NCBI GenBank assembly: GCA_903900155.1
Contig: CAIUMD010000014.1
Coordinates: 1 to 64,000, forward strand
Direction of reading: 5' to 3'
DNA length: 64,000 nucleotides
Origin: an uncultured Caulobacterales bacterium
Lineage (GTDB): Bacteria; Pseudomonadota; Alphaproteobacteria; Caulobacterales; Caulobacteraceae
Made by a program: the position numbers and the translations under genes
Notes under the pieces: model-generated
What the model was told of the DNA's origin: nothing
The model's database searches: none
Seen by the model: only the letters and a program-made list of their open reading frames with translations
Part shown: one piece after another, positions 34,643 through 44,207 of the stretch
How positions within the stretch are numbered: position 1 is the first letter of the stretch
How the letters are laid out: every line of letters starts with the position of its first letter

Positions 34643-35728
34643 CTACCGCGCCGTCTTCTCCACCAGATCCGCCAGCGTCTCCGCCGCGTCCGGCGTCGCC
34701 ACCGACCGCGCCCCCGCCGCCATCTTGGCCAGGCGCTCGGGGTTCTTGAGCAGGGCGTTGAGAGCACCGGCCATGGCGTCGACGGTCAGCTCGTCCTCCA
34801 GGCACACGGCCGCGCCGCCCGCCTCTTCCAGGAGCTTGGCGTTGAAGCGCTGGTGGTCGTCGGCGGCGATCTTCAGCGGCACCAGGATCGAGGGCCGGCC
34901 GGCGACGGCCAGCTCGGTGCAGGTCGAGGCGCCCGAGCGGCCGATGACCAGATGGGCCTGGCGCAGATAGCCGGCCATGTCGCGGAAGAACGGCGCGACC
35001 TCGCAGTCGACCATGGCGTTGCGATAGGTCTTGCGGGCGCCTTCCATGCTTTCGGCGCGAGCCTGCTGGAAGACCTTCAGGCGGCTGCGGACGTCCTCGG
35101 GCAGCTTGGCGACGGCCTCGGGGATCAGCTCCGACAGCAGGCGCGCGCCCTGGCTGCCGCCGGTGACCAGCACGCGCAGCTGCACTTCCGGGGCGATGTA
35201 GGGCACGTCAAAGAGCTCGCGCACCGGCGGGCGCACGGGGTTGCCGACGACGTGGGCGCGGGCCTTCACGCCCGGCTTGGCCATCTGCAGCGTCGGGAAG
35301 GCGCAGGCCACCTCGTTCACGCGCGGGGCCAGGAAGCGGTTCACGCGGCCCAGGACCGCGTTCTGCTCGTGGATCACGGTCGGGCGCTTCTGGCTGAGCG
35401 CGCCCAGCAGCGCCGGCAGAGCGGGATAGCCGCCGAAGCCGACGACGACGGCCGGGTCCAGGCGCTTGAAGGCCGCGCGGGCCTCCATCACGCCCTGCAT
35501 CACCACGAAGCCGGCCTTGATCATGCCCAGCGGATCGTTGGACTTGGCGGTGGCGGCGGACAGCGCCAGGCGCTCTTCAGCCGGGAACTTGTCGGCGTAC
35601 AGCGCGCCGCGGTCGTCCGTGGCCAGCACGACACGCCAGCCGCGGGCGATCAGCGCTTCGGATAGCGCCTGGGCGGGGAACATATGGCCGCCGGTTCCCC
35701 CGGCGGCGACGACAGCCAGCTTGCTCAT
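34643..35728 (-). CDS. murG: UDP-GlcNAc:lipid I N-acetylglucosaminyltransferase
   Basis: 361 residues from ATG 35728. AAGGTGGHMFPAQALSEAL (9-27) is the first G-loop; VLVTGGSQGARLLSELIPE and LVIGRSGASTCTELAVAGRPSI form the UDP-GlcNAc site. It makes lipid II at the inner membrane face. One base separates its start from the ftsW stop. Confidence 0.97.
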   Translation of the reverse strand: MSKLAVVAAGGTGGHMFPAQALSEALIARGWRVVLATDDRGALYADKFPAEERLALSAATAKSNDPLGMIKAGFVVMQGVMEARAAFKRLDPAVVVGFGGYPALPALLGALSQKRPTVIHEQNAVLGRVNRFLAPRVNEVACAFPTLQMAKPGVKARAHVVGNPVRPPVRELFDVPYIAPEVQLRVLVTGGSQGARLLSELIPEAVAKLPEDVRSRLKVFQQARAESMEGARKTYRNAMVDCEVAPFFRDMAGYLRQAHLVIGRSGASTCTELAVAGRPSILVPLKIAADDHQRFNAKLLEEAGGAAVCLEDELTVDAMAGALNALLKNPERLAKMAAGARSVATPDAAETLADLVEKTAR

Positions 35729-35729
35729 G

Positions 35730-36902
35730 TCAGGCGAACGCGCCGCCCAGGCCGAACTCGCCCGTCGCCCCATAGGCGCCGGGGCGCTTGCGCACCAAGG
35801 CCAGGGCCATGCCCAGCGTCAAACCCATCGCCAGCATCGAAGAGCCCCCGTAACTGATGAACGGAAGCGTCATGCCCTTGGTCGGGATCATGTTCAAGTT
35901 CACGGCGATGTTAATGATGGCCTGCTGGCCCACCAGGACGAAAAGACCGGCCGCCGCGACCTGTTCGAACGGGTCGTTCAGCTTCATGGCCTTGTACAGC
36001 CCCCGCACCACCACGAAGGCGAACAGCGCGATCAGGCACCACGAGAAGATCAGGCCGTATTCCTCGGCCGCCACCGAATAGATGAAGTCGGTGTGCAGGT
36101 CGGGCACGTGGCGCTTCATGACACCCTCGCCCGGGCCGCGCCCGAACAGGCCGCCGGCCCGAATGGCCTCGGCGGCGCGGGTGATCTGGTGGGTGTCGGC
36201 CTGGTCGGGGCTGAGGAACTTCTGCACGCGGGCGTGCACGTGGTCGAACAGGAAGTAGGTCGAGCCCAGGCCCGCCAGCGCCACCGCGCCCAGGCCCATG
36301 ATCCACGAGATCGGCACCCCGGCCATCCAGAAGGCGGCCCCGAAGGCGATGGTGATCAGCACGGTCTGGCCCACGTCCGGCTGCACCAGCAGCAGGGCCA
36401 CGGCGATGAAATAGAGCAGGAAGGCGATCGATACGCCGGGCACGCCCTCGCCCTTCTGTCCTTCCGAAAACATCCACGACACCAGCACGATCAGGGCCGG
36501 CTTCATGAACTCGGACGGTTGCAGGGTGAAGCCGCCGAACTGCAGCCAGCGGGTCGCGCCCTTGGCGTTGTGGCCGATGAACGGCAGGGCGATCATGATC
36601 GCGATCGCTACGATGTAGATGAAGAACGCCGCGCGCCGGATGCCTTTGGGCGACAGCATCGACACCATCAGCATCACCACCGACGAGGCGGTGGCGAAGA
36701 AGCACATGCGGATGGCGAAATGGAACTGGTCGTCGATGCCGATCCGCTGGGCCGCGGCCGGGCTGGAGGCGAACGACAGCAGCATCCCCAGCGTCACCAG
36801 CAGCGCGGTGGCGCCCAGCAACCAGCGATCGGTCGTCCACCACCAGATGCCGAGCGCGGTGCGGTCGGTGCGGGCGAAGGCATGTGTCGCGTTGGAGGCC
36901 AT
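35730..36902 (-). CDS. ftsW: Septal peptidoglycan polymerase FtsW (SEDS family)
   Basis: 390 residues, about ten membrane spans. SEDS hallmarks: GATRWLQFGGFTLQPSEFMKP, DVGQTVLITIAFGAAFW (catalytic Asp region), AEEYGLIFSW and LNMIPTKGMTLPFISYGGSSM near the end. It polymerises lipid II together with FtsI at the septum. Coupled to murG. Its upstream neighbours murD and mraY are separated by an insertion. Confidence 0.96.
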   Translation of the reverse strand: MASNATHAFARTDRTALGIWWWTTDRWLLGATALLVTLGMLLSFASSPAAAQRIGIDDQFHFAIRMCFFATASSVVMLMVSMLSPKGIRRAAFFIYIVAIAIMIALPFIGHNAKGATRWLQFGGFTLQPSEFMKPALIVLVSWMFSEGQKGEGVPGVSIAFLLYFIAVALLLVQPDVGQTVLITIAFGAAFWMAGVPISWIMGLGAVALAGLGSTYFLFDHVHARVQKFLSPDQADTHQITRAAEAIRAGGLFGRGPGEGVMKRHVPDLHTDFIYSVAAEEYGLIFSWCLIALFAFVVVRGLYKAMKLNDPFEQVAAAGLFVLVGQQAIINIAVNLNMIPTKGMTLPFISYGGSSMLAMGLTLGMALALVRKRPGAYGATGEFGLGGAFA

Positions 36903-37014
36903 GGCCGGAGAGTCGGACCGCAGGGTTAATCAAAGCTTGCTGTGCTGTTCTACGCCGGTGGACATGCGGCGAAAAGCGCGTGGATAGCGGCCCGATCCGG
37001 GCTAGGAAGGGCTC

Positions 37015-37413
37015 ATGTCAGCCTCCGACGACCTCCGCACGCTCGAAACGACCGCCGGCGCGGCCGAACGCAACACCCTGGCCCTGCGCCTGGCCGAGGA
37101 GAAGACCCCCGGCCTGGGCGCCGTGTTGGTCCGCCTGATCCAGCGCCCGGACCTGGCCGACAAGCGCGGCGCGCTGGTCCACGCCCTGGGCTATCTGGAC
37201 TGCTCGGACCATGTCGGCCTGCTGGTCGAGCTGGTCCTGACCGCCGACTTCGAGGTCGCCCACGAGGCGCTTCAGGCGCTAGAGACGGTCGAGGAAGCCG
37301 ACGGCGAAGACATCGAACAGGCCTTCGACCGCTTCCAGGCGGTGCACGCCCAGCCGGACCTGCCGGCTTGGCGCAAGGAGCTGCTCGAAGACCTGGCCGA
37401 GATGTTCGACTAA
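37015..37413 (+). CDS. HEAT-repeat-like hypothetical protein
   Basis: 132 residues, start MSASDDLRTLETTAGAAER. Helical pairs such as LGAVLVRLIQRPDLADKRGALVHALGYLD and HVGLLVELVLTADFEVAHEALQALE look like two HEAT repeats, typical protein-binding surfaces. Acidic end. Four bases overlap the convergent thioredoxin gene. It lies on the plus strand within the dcw cluster, 112 bases from the divergent ftsW start. Confidence 0.7.
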   Translation: MSASDDLRTLETTAGAAERNTLALRLAEEKTPGLGAVLVRLIQRPDLADKRGALVHALGYLDCSDHVGLLVELVLTADFEVAHEALQALETVEEADGEDIEQAFDRFQAVHAQPDLPAWRKELLEDLAEMFD

Positions 37414-37841
37414 CCCAGCGCCTGCCGGGTCCAGGCGACGATCTGGGCCGTGCTCATCGCGCCCGCCTGGCGAGCCACCGGCGCGCCGTTCTTGAACAGG
37501 ATCAGGGTGGGGATGCTGCTGACGTTCAGCGCCCCGGCGGCGGCGGACTCGGCCTCGGAGTCCAGTTTCAGCAGCCGCACGGCCGGTTCCAGCTGGCGGG
37601 CGGCGGCCTCGAAGTTCGGGGCCATGGTCCGGCAGGGTCCGCACCAGGGGGCCCAGACGTCCAGCAGCAGGGCCGCGCCCTTGGTCAGCCGGCGATGGCG
37701 GGCGAGATCGGCGCCGGTCACCGCCGTCGGCTTGCCAGTGAACAGCGATTCCTTGCAGCTGCCGCACTTGGCCGACAGCGGATCGCGGTCCTGCGGCAGG
37801 CGATTGCCGGCGCCGCACGCGACGCAAACGACCTGTGACAT
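37410..37841 (-). CDS. trxC: Thioredoxin 2 (TrxC-like, zinc-binding N-terminus)
   Basis: 143 residues. An N-terminal zinc module has CVACGAGN and CGSCKESLF (two CxxC), followed by a thioredoxin fold with WAPWCGPCRTMAP as redox site and cis-Pro motif SSIPTLILF. Reduces protein disulfides; TrxC-type proteins respond to oxidative stress. Single gene, divergent from the kinase gene. Confidence 0.93.
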   Translation of the reverse strand: MSQVVCVACGAGNRLPQDRDPLSAKCGSCKESLFTGKPTAVTGADLARHRRLTKGAALLLDVWAPWCGPCRTMAPNFEAAARQLEPAVRLLKLDSEAESAAAGALNVSSIPTLILFKNGAPVARQAGAMSTAQIVAWTRQALG

Positions 37842-37966
37842 GGCTGCGGTACTCCTTCGCTGTTCGAACCCGCCGTGTTGGAAGGCTGTTCCCCTGAAAC
37901 ACGAATGGCTCAGCTTGAATTCGTGGGCCAGCCGGTGATCATGGCCAGGGTTGCAGGGGCGTATGT

Positions 37967-38983
37967 GTGGCCGACGAGGGTTCCGACAAGGCCGTGCTGG
38001 AAGGCGCAGGGGTCTATTTCCTCAGCGTGGTCGAGGCCAGCCAGGATTGCATCCGGGTGATCAGCGCCCAGGGCGCGGTCGAATACATGAACGCCCAGGG
38101 CAAGAGCCTGTTCGAGATCGAGGATTTCGACGGCCGCAACCGCCAGCGCTACTGGCCCGACATGTGGCCGCCCGAGAGCCGCGAGGCCGTGGAGCAGGCC
38201 CTGCGCGCCGCCCAGGCCGGCCACGCCGTGGCCTTCCGCGCCTTCTGCCCCACGGCCAAGGGCGCGCCGCGCTGGTGGGACACAACCGTCTCGCCGATCC
38301 TGGAGAACGGCCGCGTCACCCGCGTGCTGGCCACCTCGCGCGACGTCACCGGCGAACGCACGGCCGAGGCCCACCGCCAGCTGCTGGTCAACGAGCTGAA
38401 CCACCGGGTCAAGAACACCCTGGCCACCGTCCAGTCGATCGCCAAGCAGTCGCTGCGCAACGCCGGCGTCGGCTCGGACGTCCGCGACGCCCTGGAAGGC
38501 CGGCTGATGGCCATCGCCGCCACCCACAACGTCCTCACCGACCACAATTGGTCCGCCGCTAGCCTGCGCCAGATCGTCGACGGCTCGGTCGCGCCCTACA
38601 GCGCCAACCCCGCCCAGCTGACCATCACCGGCGCCGACCTGCAGGTCTCGCCCAAGCCGGCGGTGGTCATGGCTTTGGCCTTCCACGAACTGGCTATCAA
38701 CGCCTTGAAATACGGCGCCCTTTCGGCCCCCGACGGCCATGTCGACATCCGCTGGTCGATCCAGCCGGGCGACGAGCTCTACATCGAGTGGGCCGAACGC
38801 GGCGGCCCCGCCGTGCGCCCGCCCGAGAAGCGGGGGTTCGGGTCGCGGATCGTGGAGACGGCGTTGCCGAACGAACTGGGCGGCGCGGTGGAGGTGGACT
38901 ATCGCGCCGAGGGCCTGAGGTGTTCGATCCGGTCGCCGCTGGCGGCGCTGGATAAGGTGGATGCGTTTATGCCGCTGGGGTGA
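37967..38983 (+). CDS. HWE-family sensor histidine kinase with PAS domain
   Basis: 338 residues, probable GTG start at 37967 behind an AGGGG box. A PAS domain (about 20-130) is followed by the HWE core: phospho-accepting His146 in NELNHRVKNTLATVQ, then FHELAINALKYG with the family-defining His240 and the N box Asn245, and IEWAE (W275, E277). The end has a G box (KRGFGSRIVETAL). No membrane span, so cytosolic. HWE kinases are common in alphaproteobacteria and often feed the general stress response. No partner response regulator is adjacent. Confidence 0.9.
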   Translation: MADEGSDKAVLEGAGVYFLSVVEASQDCIRVISAQGAVEYMNAQGKSLFEIEDFDGRNRQRYWPDMWPPESREAVEQALRAAQAGHAVAFRAFCPTAKGAPRWWDTTVSPILENGRVTRVLATSRDVTGERTAEAHRQLLVNELNHRVKNTLATVQSIAKQSLRNAGVGSDVRDALEGRLMAIAATHNVLTDHNWSAASLRQIVDGSVAPYSANPAQLTITGADLQVSPKPAVVMALAFHELAINALKYGALSAPDGHVDIRWSIQPGDELYIEWAERGGPAVRPPEKRGFGSRIVETALPNELGGAVEVDYRAEGLRCSIRSPLAALDKVDAFMPLG

Positions 38984-39050
38984 GGGCATGTGATGGCAAC
39001 AGTCGGAGCTGTAACGCGAGCCGCAATCGACGCTGGCCTCAACTCCAAAA

Positions 39051-39063
39051 CCGGACATTCCGG
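39051..39063. promoter_or_regulatory. Palindrome upstream of the DUF3800 gene
   Basis: CCGGACATTCCGG is an inverted repeat with a three-base centre, 60-72 bases before the start, followed by TCTTATGCT which might be a -10. AGAGG lies just before the ATG at 39123. Possible operator, unproven. Confidence 0.35.
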
Positions 39064-39122
39064 ATAGCAAGTCTTATGCTTGGGGGGCGTGCAGGGTAGC
39101 TCACGACAGTAGAGGCCTGACC

Positions 39123-40205
39123 ATGGAGTGCTTTCGGATCGACGAGAGTGGCTATACCGGTTTCGATCTTCTGAATCCGGAACAGCGCTTTCAGGGAGCC
39201 GCCGCGATCGCCATCACAGACGTGGATGCCGCGCGACTGATCAAAGAACATTTTCCACGACTGCAGGCGTCGGAACTAAAGTACAGGTCCTTGTCCCGGC
39301 GGCCGGGCAACCACTCCCGTCTACTCGCGCTGATGCGTGACCTTCTGCGTGAATTTAAGTCGGTCACTTATGTCTGCGATAAGCGCTTTCTTCTGATGAT
39401 GATGTTCTTGGATTGGGCGGTCGAGCCCTTCTACTACGAGCGCAACATCAACTTTTACGAGGACGGCCAGCACTACGCTATGGGCTCGCTTTTGCACATG
39501 GCCGGTCCGACTTTATTGGGTAAGGACGCCTTCGAAGCCATGCTCGGTGCCTTCCAGCGAGCAGTTAAGGAGAAAACTCCGGAGAGCCTACGCTATCTGG
39601 TCGCGGCTGTTCGGCGGACGAAATGGAAAAAGTTCCCAGAGGCCCTAGGCCCTCTAGCTCAATACGCCGATCCCGACTGCCTTAGAGCGATTGCAACACC
39701 AGGGGTTTCGACCGACGCGGCGATCGTGGTGATGCAAGCCCTAATCAGCCGCATGGAAGTGATGACTGAAGGACCCTATCGGGTCGAGCACGACGAGTCG
39801 AAGAACCTCGCGACCTACCACGACCTTCTGCAAGCCTTCATCGATCATACTGACGAGGTCGAGTTTCGCTCCTCGAAGATCGCTGGGGTCAAATTTCCGC
39901 TAAAGTTGACCGAAGTAGTCCAAGTTGACTCCAAGAACAGCCCAGCAGTGCAGCTGGCTGACGTGATGATTGGTGCCGCAATCGAGGCAGGCAACACGTT
40001 AATCGGTGAGCGCAAGGGAGGTCTCGATCCGGAGGCTCTGCTGTCGCTATTCGCGGAAGATCAGTTCATCCACATGACCCCGGACCTCGACTTCGAAGCA
40101 CAGAAGGAATTCCGGAAGGGTTCCCAAGGAGCTGAAATGATAGACTATTTTGCTTCTAACTTCGGATCGAAGATGGGTGGTGGCCCCAAGGCGGGGCCCA
40201 GCTAA
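39123..40205 (+). CDS. DUF3800-family protein
   Basis: 360 residues. The N-terminal FRIDESG (D7, E8) and C-terminal VDSKNSPAVQLADVMIGA match the ends of DUF3800, a family with a predicted RNase H-like fold and conserved acidic residues, frequent in defence islands and mobile regions. Codon use is visibly less GC-rich than in neighbours (TTA, CTA and AAA codons), suggesting recent transfer. It stands between the HWE kinase and murD, in opposite orientation to the dcw genes. Catalysis is not proven. Confidence 0.8.
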   Translation: MECFRIDESGYTGFDLLNPEQRFQGAAAIAITDVDAARLIKEHFPRLQASELKYRSLSRRPGNHSRLLALMRDLLREFKSVTYVCDKRFLLMMMFLDWAVEPFYYERNINFYEDGQHYAMGSLLHMAGPTLLGKDAFEAMLGAFQRAVKEKTPESLRYLVAAVRRTKWKKFPEALGPLAQYADPDCLRAIATPGVSTDAAIVVMQALISRMEVMTEGPYRVEHDESKNLATYHDLLQAFIDHTDEVEFRSSKIAGVKFPLKLTEVVQVDSKNSPAVQLADVMIGAAIEAGNTLIGERKGGLDPEALLSLFAEDQFIHMTPDLDFEAQKEFRKGSQGAEMIDYFASNFGSKMGGGPKAGPS

Positions 40206-40267
40206 CATCAGTTCCAGTCCTTCGATCAATCTCGAGCTGACGTTTACCTACTAGCTGAGGGATACTT

Positions 40268-41680
40268 TTAGGCCACCGCCGCCTTGCCGCCGCCGACCAG
40301 CCCGTTCACCGCCGCCCGAAACGCCTCGCCCCGCGCCTCGAAGTCGCTGAACTGGTCGAACGAGGCGCAGGCCGGCGAGAGCAGGACGATCGCCTCCTCG
40401 CCGCTGGCGGCCGCGTCGGCATAGGCCTGCTGCACGGCCTTCTCCAGCGTGCCGCTCATCTTGACCTCGGCCTTGCCGGCCAGGGTCGCAGCGAAGACGT
40501 TGGCGGCCTCGCCGATCAGGTAGGCCGTGGCGATGCGCGGGAAGAGGTCCTTCAGGTCGTCGATGCCGCCGGCCTTGGCGACGCCGCCGGCGATCCAGTA
40601 GAACTTGGGATACGACGACATCGCCTGGCGGGCGGCGTCGGCGTTGGTGGCCTTGCTGTCGTTGACGAAGCGGACCTTGCCGATCTTGCCGACGGTCTCC
40701 ATCCGGTGAGCTAGGCCCGGAAAGGTCATCAGGCCGTCGACGGCGTCCGACACCGAGATGCCGATGGCGCGGGCGGCGGCATAGGCGGCCGCGGCGTTCT
40801 GCCAGTTGTGACGACCCGGCAGGCTGCGGGCGCGCAAGAGGTCGGCGACCTCGACCACCCGCTCGCCGGTGGCGTCGTACAGCACGCCTTGCAGCGCATA
40901 GACGCCCCGGCCCATCGCCTTGCCGGCGCTGATCGGCCAGATGGTGCGGCGGTTGGCGGCGGTGATCTCCGTGCAGATCTGCTGGCACCAGGCGTCGTCG
41001 ACGCCGATGATCGCGGTGTCGCCCTTGCCCTGGTTCAGGAAGATCCGGCGCTTGGCGGCGATATAGCCGTCCATGCCGCCGTGGCGGTCCAGATGGTCGG
41101 GCGAGATGTTCAGCAGCACCACCGCGTCAGGGTGCAGGCTCGACGTCAGGTCCAGTTGGTAGGACGACAGTTCCAGCACATAGACCGCGCCGCCGTGCAT
41201 GTCTTCAAGGCCCAGGACGCCCAGGCCGATATTGCCGCCGATCCGCGTGTCGCGGCCGGCCGAGGCGCACAGGTGGCCGATCAGGGCCGTGGTGGTCGAC
41301 TTGCCGTTGGTGCCGGTGATGGCGATGATCTTCGGGCGCTTGTGGGCCGGGGCTGCGTTGACCGTGCGGGCGAAGAGTTCGACGTCGCCCAGGATCTCGA
41401 CGCCGGCGGCCTTGGCCTTCTCGACGGTCCAGTGCGGCTTGGGATGGGTCAGCGGCACGCCCGGCGACAGCATCAGGGCGGCGAACTGGCTCCAGTCGGC
41501 GGCTTCCAGGTCGACGACTGGGAAGCCCCCGGCGGCGGCCGCCTCGCGGCTGGCCGGCTTCTCGTCCCACAGGGCGACCTTCGCCCCGCCCGCGATCAAG
41601 GCGCGCGCCGCCGTCAGGCCGGTGCGGCCCAGGCCGAACACCGCGACGGTCTTGTCCTCGAAACCACGGACCGGGATCAT
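40268..41680 (-). CDS. murD: UDP-N-acetylmuramoylalanine--D-glutamate ligase
   Basis: 470 residues from ATG 41680 (MIPVRGFEDKTVAVFGLGR). ITGTNGKSTTTALIGHL is the P-loop; NISPDHLDRHGGMDGY and FVNDSKATNADAARQAM are substrate motifs. Adds D-Glu to UDP-MurNAc-L-Ala. It starts 14 bases after mraY ends. Confidence 0.97.
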   Translation of the reverse strand: MIPVRGFEDKTVAVFGLGRTGLTAARALIAGGAKVALWDEKPASREAAAAGGFPVVDLEAADWSQFAALMLSPGVPLTHPKPHWTVEKAKAAGVEILGDVELFARTVNAAPAHKRPKIIAITGTNGKSTTTALIGHLCASAGRDTRIGGNIGLGVLGLEDMHGGAVYVLELSSYQLDLTSSLHPDAVVLLNISPDHLDRHGGMDGYIAAKRRIFLNQGKGDTAIIGVDDAWCQQICTEITAANRRTIWPISAGKAMGRGVYALQGVLYDATGERVVEVADLLRARSLPGRHNWQNAAAAYAAARAIGISVSDAVDGLMTFPGLAHRMETVGKIGKVRFVNDSKATNADAARQAMSSYPKFYWIAGGVAKAGGIDDLKDLFPRIATAYLIGEAANVFAATLAGKAEVKMSGTLEKAVQQAYADAAASGEEAIVLLSPACASFDQFSDFEARGEAFRAAVNGLVGGGKAAVA

Positions 41681-41694
41681 GCTCCTCGCCTCTC

Positions 41695-42807
41695 CTAGCG
41701 CAGCTTGAGGGTGGCGAGGCCGACGAAGGACAGCATCATCGCCACGATCCAAAAGCGGATCACGACGGTGGATTCAGCCCAGCCCAGCTTCTCGAAATGG
41801 TGGTGGATCGGCGCCATCAGGAAGACCCGCTTGCCGGTCTTCTTGAAGTAGGCGACCTGGATCATGACGCTGAGCGCCTCGGCCACGAACAGGCCGCCGA
41901 CGATGCCCAGAACGAGCTCGTGCTTGGCGCAGACGGCGATCGCGCCCAGCGCGCCGCCCAGGGCCAGCGAGCCGGTGTCGCCCATGAAGATCTTGGCCGG
42001 CGGCGCATTGTACCAGAGAAAGCCCATGCCGCCGCCGATAATGGCGCCGCACAGCACCGCCAGATCCCCGACACCGGGCGCGAAGTGCAGGTTCAGATAG
42101 TCGGCGAACTTGTAGTTGCCGACCAGGTAGGCGATCAGGCCGAAGGTCGAGGCGGCGAACATCACCGGCACGATGGCCAGGCCGTCCAGGCCGTCGGTCA
42201 GGTTCACCGCGTTGGAGAAGCCGGCGATCGTGACCGCCGCGAACACCACGTAGAACCAGCCCAGATTGATCACCAGCGCCTTGAAGATCGGGAAGACCAC
42301 GCTGGTCTCCATCCCCGGCGTCATCGGCGACTTGGGCGCGAAGAGGATCAGGATCACGGTCGCGATGATCGCCACCGCGAACTGCGCCACCAGCTTCTGG
42401 ACGCTGGAGAGACCGGCCGTGGTCTGCTTGGTGACCTTGGCGTAGTCGTCCATGAAGCCCAGGACCCCGTAGCTGCCGGTGATCAAGAGCACGACCCAGA
42501 CGTGGATGTTGCGGAGATCCGCCCACAGCAGGGCGCCGACGAACAGGCCTGCCAGGATCATGAAGCCGCCCATGGTGGGCGTGCCGGCCTTCTCGGTGAC
42601 GTGACGGGCGATACCGTCGGTGCGGATCGGCTGGCCCTTGCCCTGCTTGGCCTTCATCCAGCGGATGAAGCGCGAGCCCATCGCCACGGCGACGATATAG
42701 GCGGTCAGCATCGCCATCCCGGACCGGAAGGTCAGGTACTTCAAGAGGTTCAGCGCCGGGACATGCTCTTGCGAGCGCGCCAGCCATTCATACAGGAAGT
42801 ACAGCAT
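41695..42807 (-). CDS. mraY: Phospho-N-acetylmuramoyl-pentapeptide transferase
   Basis: 370 residues, about ten membrane spans. FMDDYAKVTKQTTAGLSS carries the catalytic Asp motif, NLTDGLDGLA the NxxxxDGLDGL signature, and APIHHHFEKLGWAES the HHHFE loop. It makes lipid I from UDP-MurNAc-pentapeptide. Start overlaps the murF stop by one base (TGATG). Confidence 0.97.
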   Translation of the reverse strand: MLYFLYEWLARSQEHVPALNLLKYLTFRSGMAMLTAYIVAVAMGSRFIRWMKAKQGKGQPIRTDGIARHVTEKAGTPTMGGFMILAGLFVGALLWADLRNIHVWVVLLITGSYGVLGFMDDYAKVTKQTTAGLSSVQKLVAQFAVAIIATVILILFAPKSPMTPGMETSVVFPIFKALVINLGWFYVVFAAVTIAGFSNAVNLTDGLDGLAIVPVMFAASTFGLIAYLVGNYKFADYLNLHFAPGVGDLAVLCGAIIGGGMGFLWYNAPPAKIFMGDTGSLALGGALGAIAVCAKHELVLGIVGGLFVAEALSVMIQVAYFKKTGKRVFLMAPIHHHFEKLGWAESTVVIRFWIVAMMLSFVGLATLKLR

Positions 42808-44207
42808 CAGCCCTGTTCCCCAAGGTCGAGCGCGGCCAGGGCCTGGGCGAGAACCCCGGCCTTGGAGCCGTTCGACCCCTTCACCATCACTACGTCGCCT
42901 GGACGGATCGCCCCCGCCAGCTGCGCCGTTAACTTTTCAGTAACCTCCGCGTAGCCGCCTCGCCGAGTCGGCGGAAGCTGCTCCCACAGCGATTTCATGT
43001 GGACGCCTGCGAGAAAAACGACGTCAACGTTTGCACGGTCGATCGGTCCTGCAAGCTCGGCGTGAAACGCCGCGCTGCCCTCGCCCAGTTCGAGCATGTC
43101 GGTCAGCACCGCGACCCGCCGGCCGGCCACTTTCCGCGCGCCCAGGGTCTTCAAGGCGGCCTGCATCGAGACCGGATTGGCGTTGTAGCTCTCGTCGACC
43201 AGGGTGAAGGCGCCGCCGTCGATGCGAACGGTCTTCTCGGCCCCACGGCCCTCGATCGGGGCGAAGGCGGCCAGGGCGGCCAGGGCCGTTTCGCGCGAGA
43301 CGTCCAGGGCCTCCAGCATCAACAGGACGCACAGGCTGTTGGGGCCCCAGTGCACGCCGGTCTGGCGGATCGGGAAGCTCAGGGCCTCGCCGCGCAGCTC
43401 GACGGAGACGACAGCCCCCTCGCCTTCCACGGAAAAGCCGGTCAGGCGCGCGGTCGAACCTGCGGCCTCGCCGAAGCTCCAGACGCTCGCGCCGGCCTTC
43501 TCGGCCTCGGCCTTCAGGAGGTCGAACCACTTATTGTCGGCGTTCAGCACCGCGATGCCGCCCGGCTGCAGGCCAGCGAAGATCTCGGCCTTGGCGCGGG
43601 CGACGCCCTCTTCGTCGGCGAAGTTCTCCAGGTGCACCGGACCGACCGTGGTGATCGCCACCGCATGCGGCTGGACGAAGCCCGACAGCGGCACGATCTC
43701 GCCCGAGTGGTTCATGCCGATCTCGAACACGGCGCGCTCGGTGTCGCGCGGCATCCGGGCCAGGGTCAGCGGCACGCCGATATGGTTGTTGTAGCTCTTG
43801 ACCGAAGCGTGGGCCTTACCGGCCAGGCGCAGGCCGGCCTCGACGGCGCGGGTGACGCTGGTCTTGCCGACCGAGCCGGTCACCGCCCCGCGCTTGCATT
43901 GCGGCGCGCGCTCGCGAGCCGCCACGCCCAGGGCTTCCAGGGCCTGGAAGGTGTCCTCGACCATCACGGCCGGAGCGTCGACGACCTTGGCGGCCAGAAC
44001 GCCGGTCGCGCCATTGGCCACGGCCTGCGGAACGAAATCGTGACCGTCGCGCACGCCGACCAGCGGCACGAACAGGTCGCCCGCCTCGACCGAGCGGGTG
44101 TCGATCGACACGCCGGTCACGGCGAAATCGCCGGCGACCTTGCCGCCCGTGGCTTGCGCGATCTCGTCAGCGGTCCAGAGGGCTTCAGGCCCAAAAACGC
44201 TAGGCAT
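42807..44207 (-). CDS. murF: UDP-MurNAc-tripeptide--D-Ala-D-Ala ligase
   Basis: 466 residues from ATG 44207. AVTGSVGKTSVTRAVEAGL is the P-loop, ENFADEEGVARAKAEIF and DESYNANPVSMQAAL are family motifs. It attaches D-Ala-D-Ala (made by Ddl). Overlaps murE by eight bases. Confidence 0.96.
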   Translation of the reverse strand: MPSVFGPEALWTADEIAQATGGKVAGDFAVTGVSIDTRSVEAGDLFVPLVGVRDGHDFVPQAVANGATGVLAAKVVDAPAVMVEDTFQALEALGVAARERAPQCKRGAVTGSVGKTSVTRAVEAGLRLAGKAHASVKSYNNHIGVPLTLARMPRDTERAVFEIGMNHSGEIVPLSGFVQPHAVAITTVGPVHLENFADEEGVARAKAEIFAGLQPGGIAVLNADNKWFDLLKAEAEKAGASVWSFGEAAGSTARLTGFSVEGEGAVVSVELRGEALSFPIRQTGVHWGPNSLCVLLMLEALDVSRETALAALAAFAPIEGRGAEKTVRIDGGAFTLVDESYNANPVSMQAALKTLGARKVAGRRVAVLTDMLELGEGSAAFHAELAGPIDRANVDVVFLAGVHMKSLWEQLPPTRRGGYAEVTEKLTAQLAGAIRPGDVVMVKGSNGSKAGVLAQALAALDLGEQG

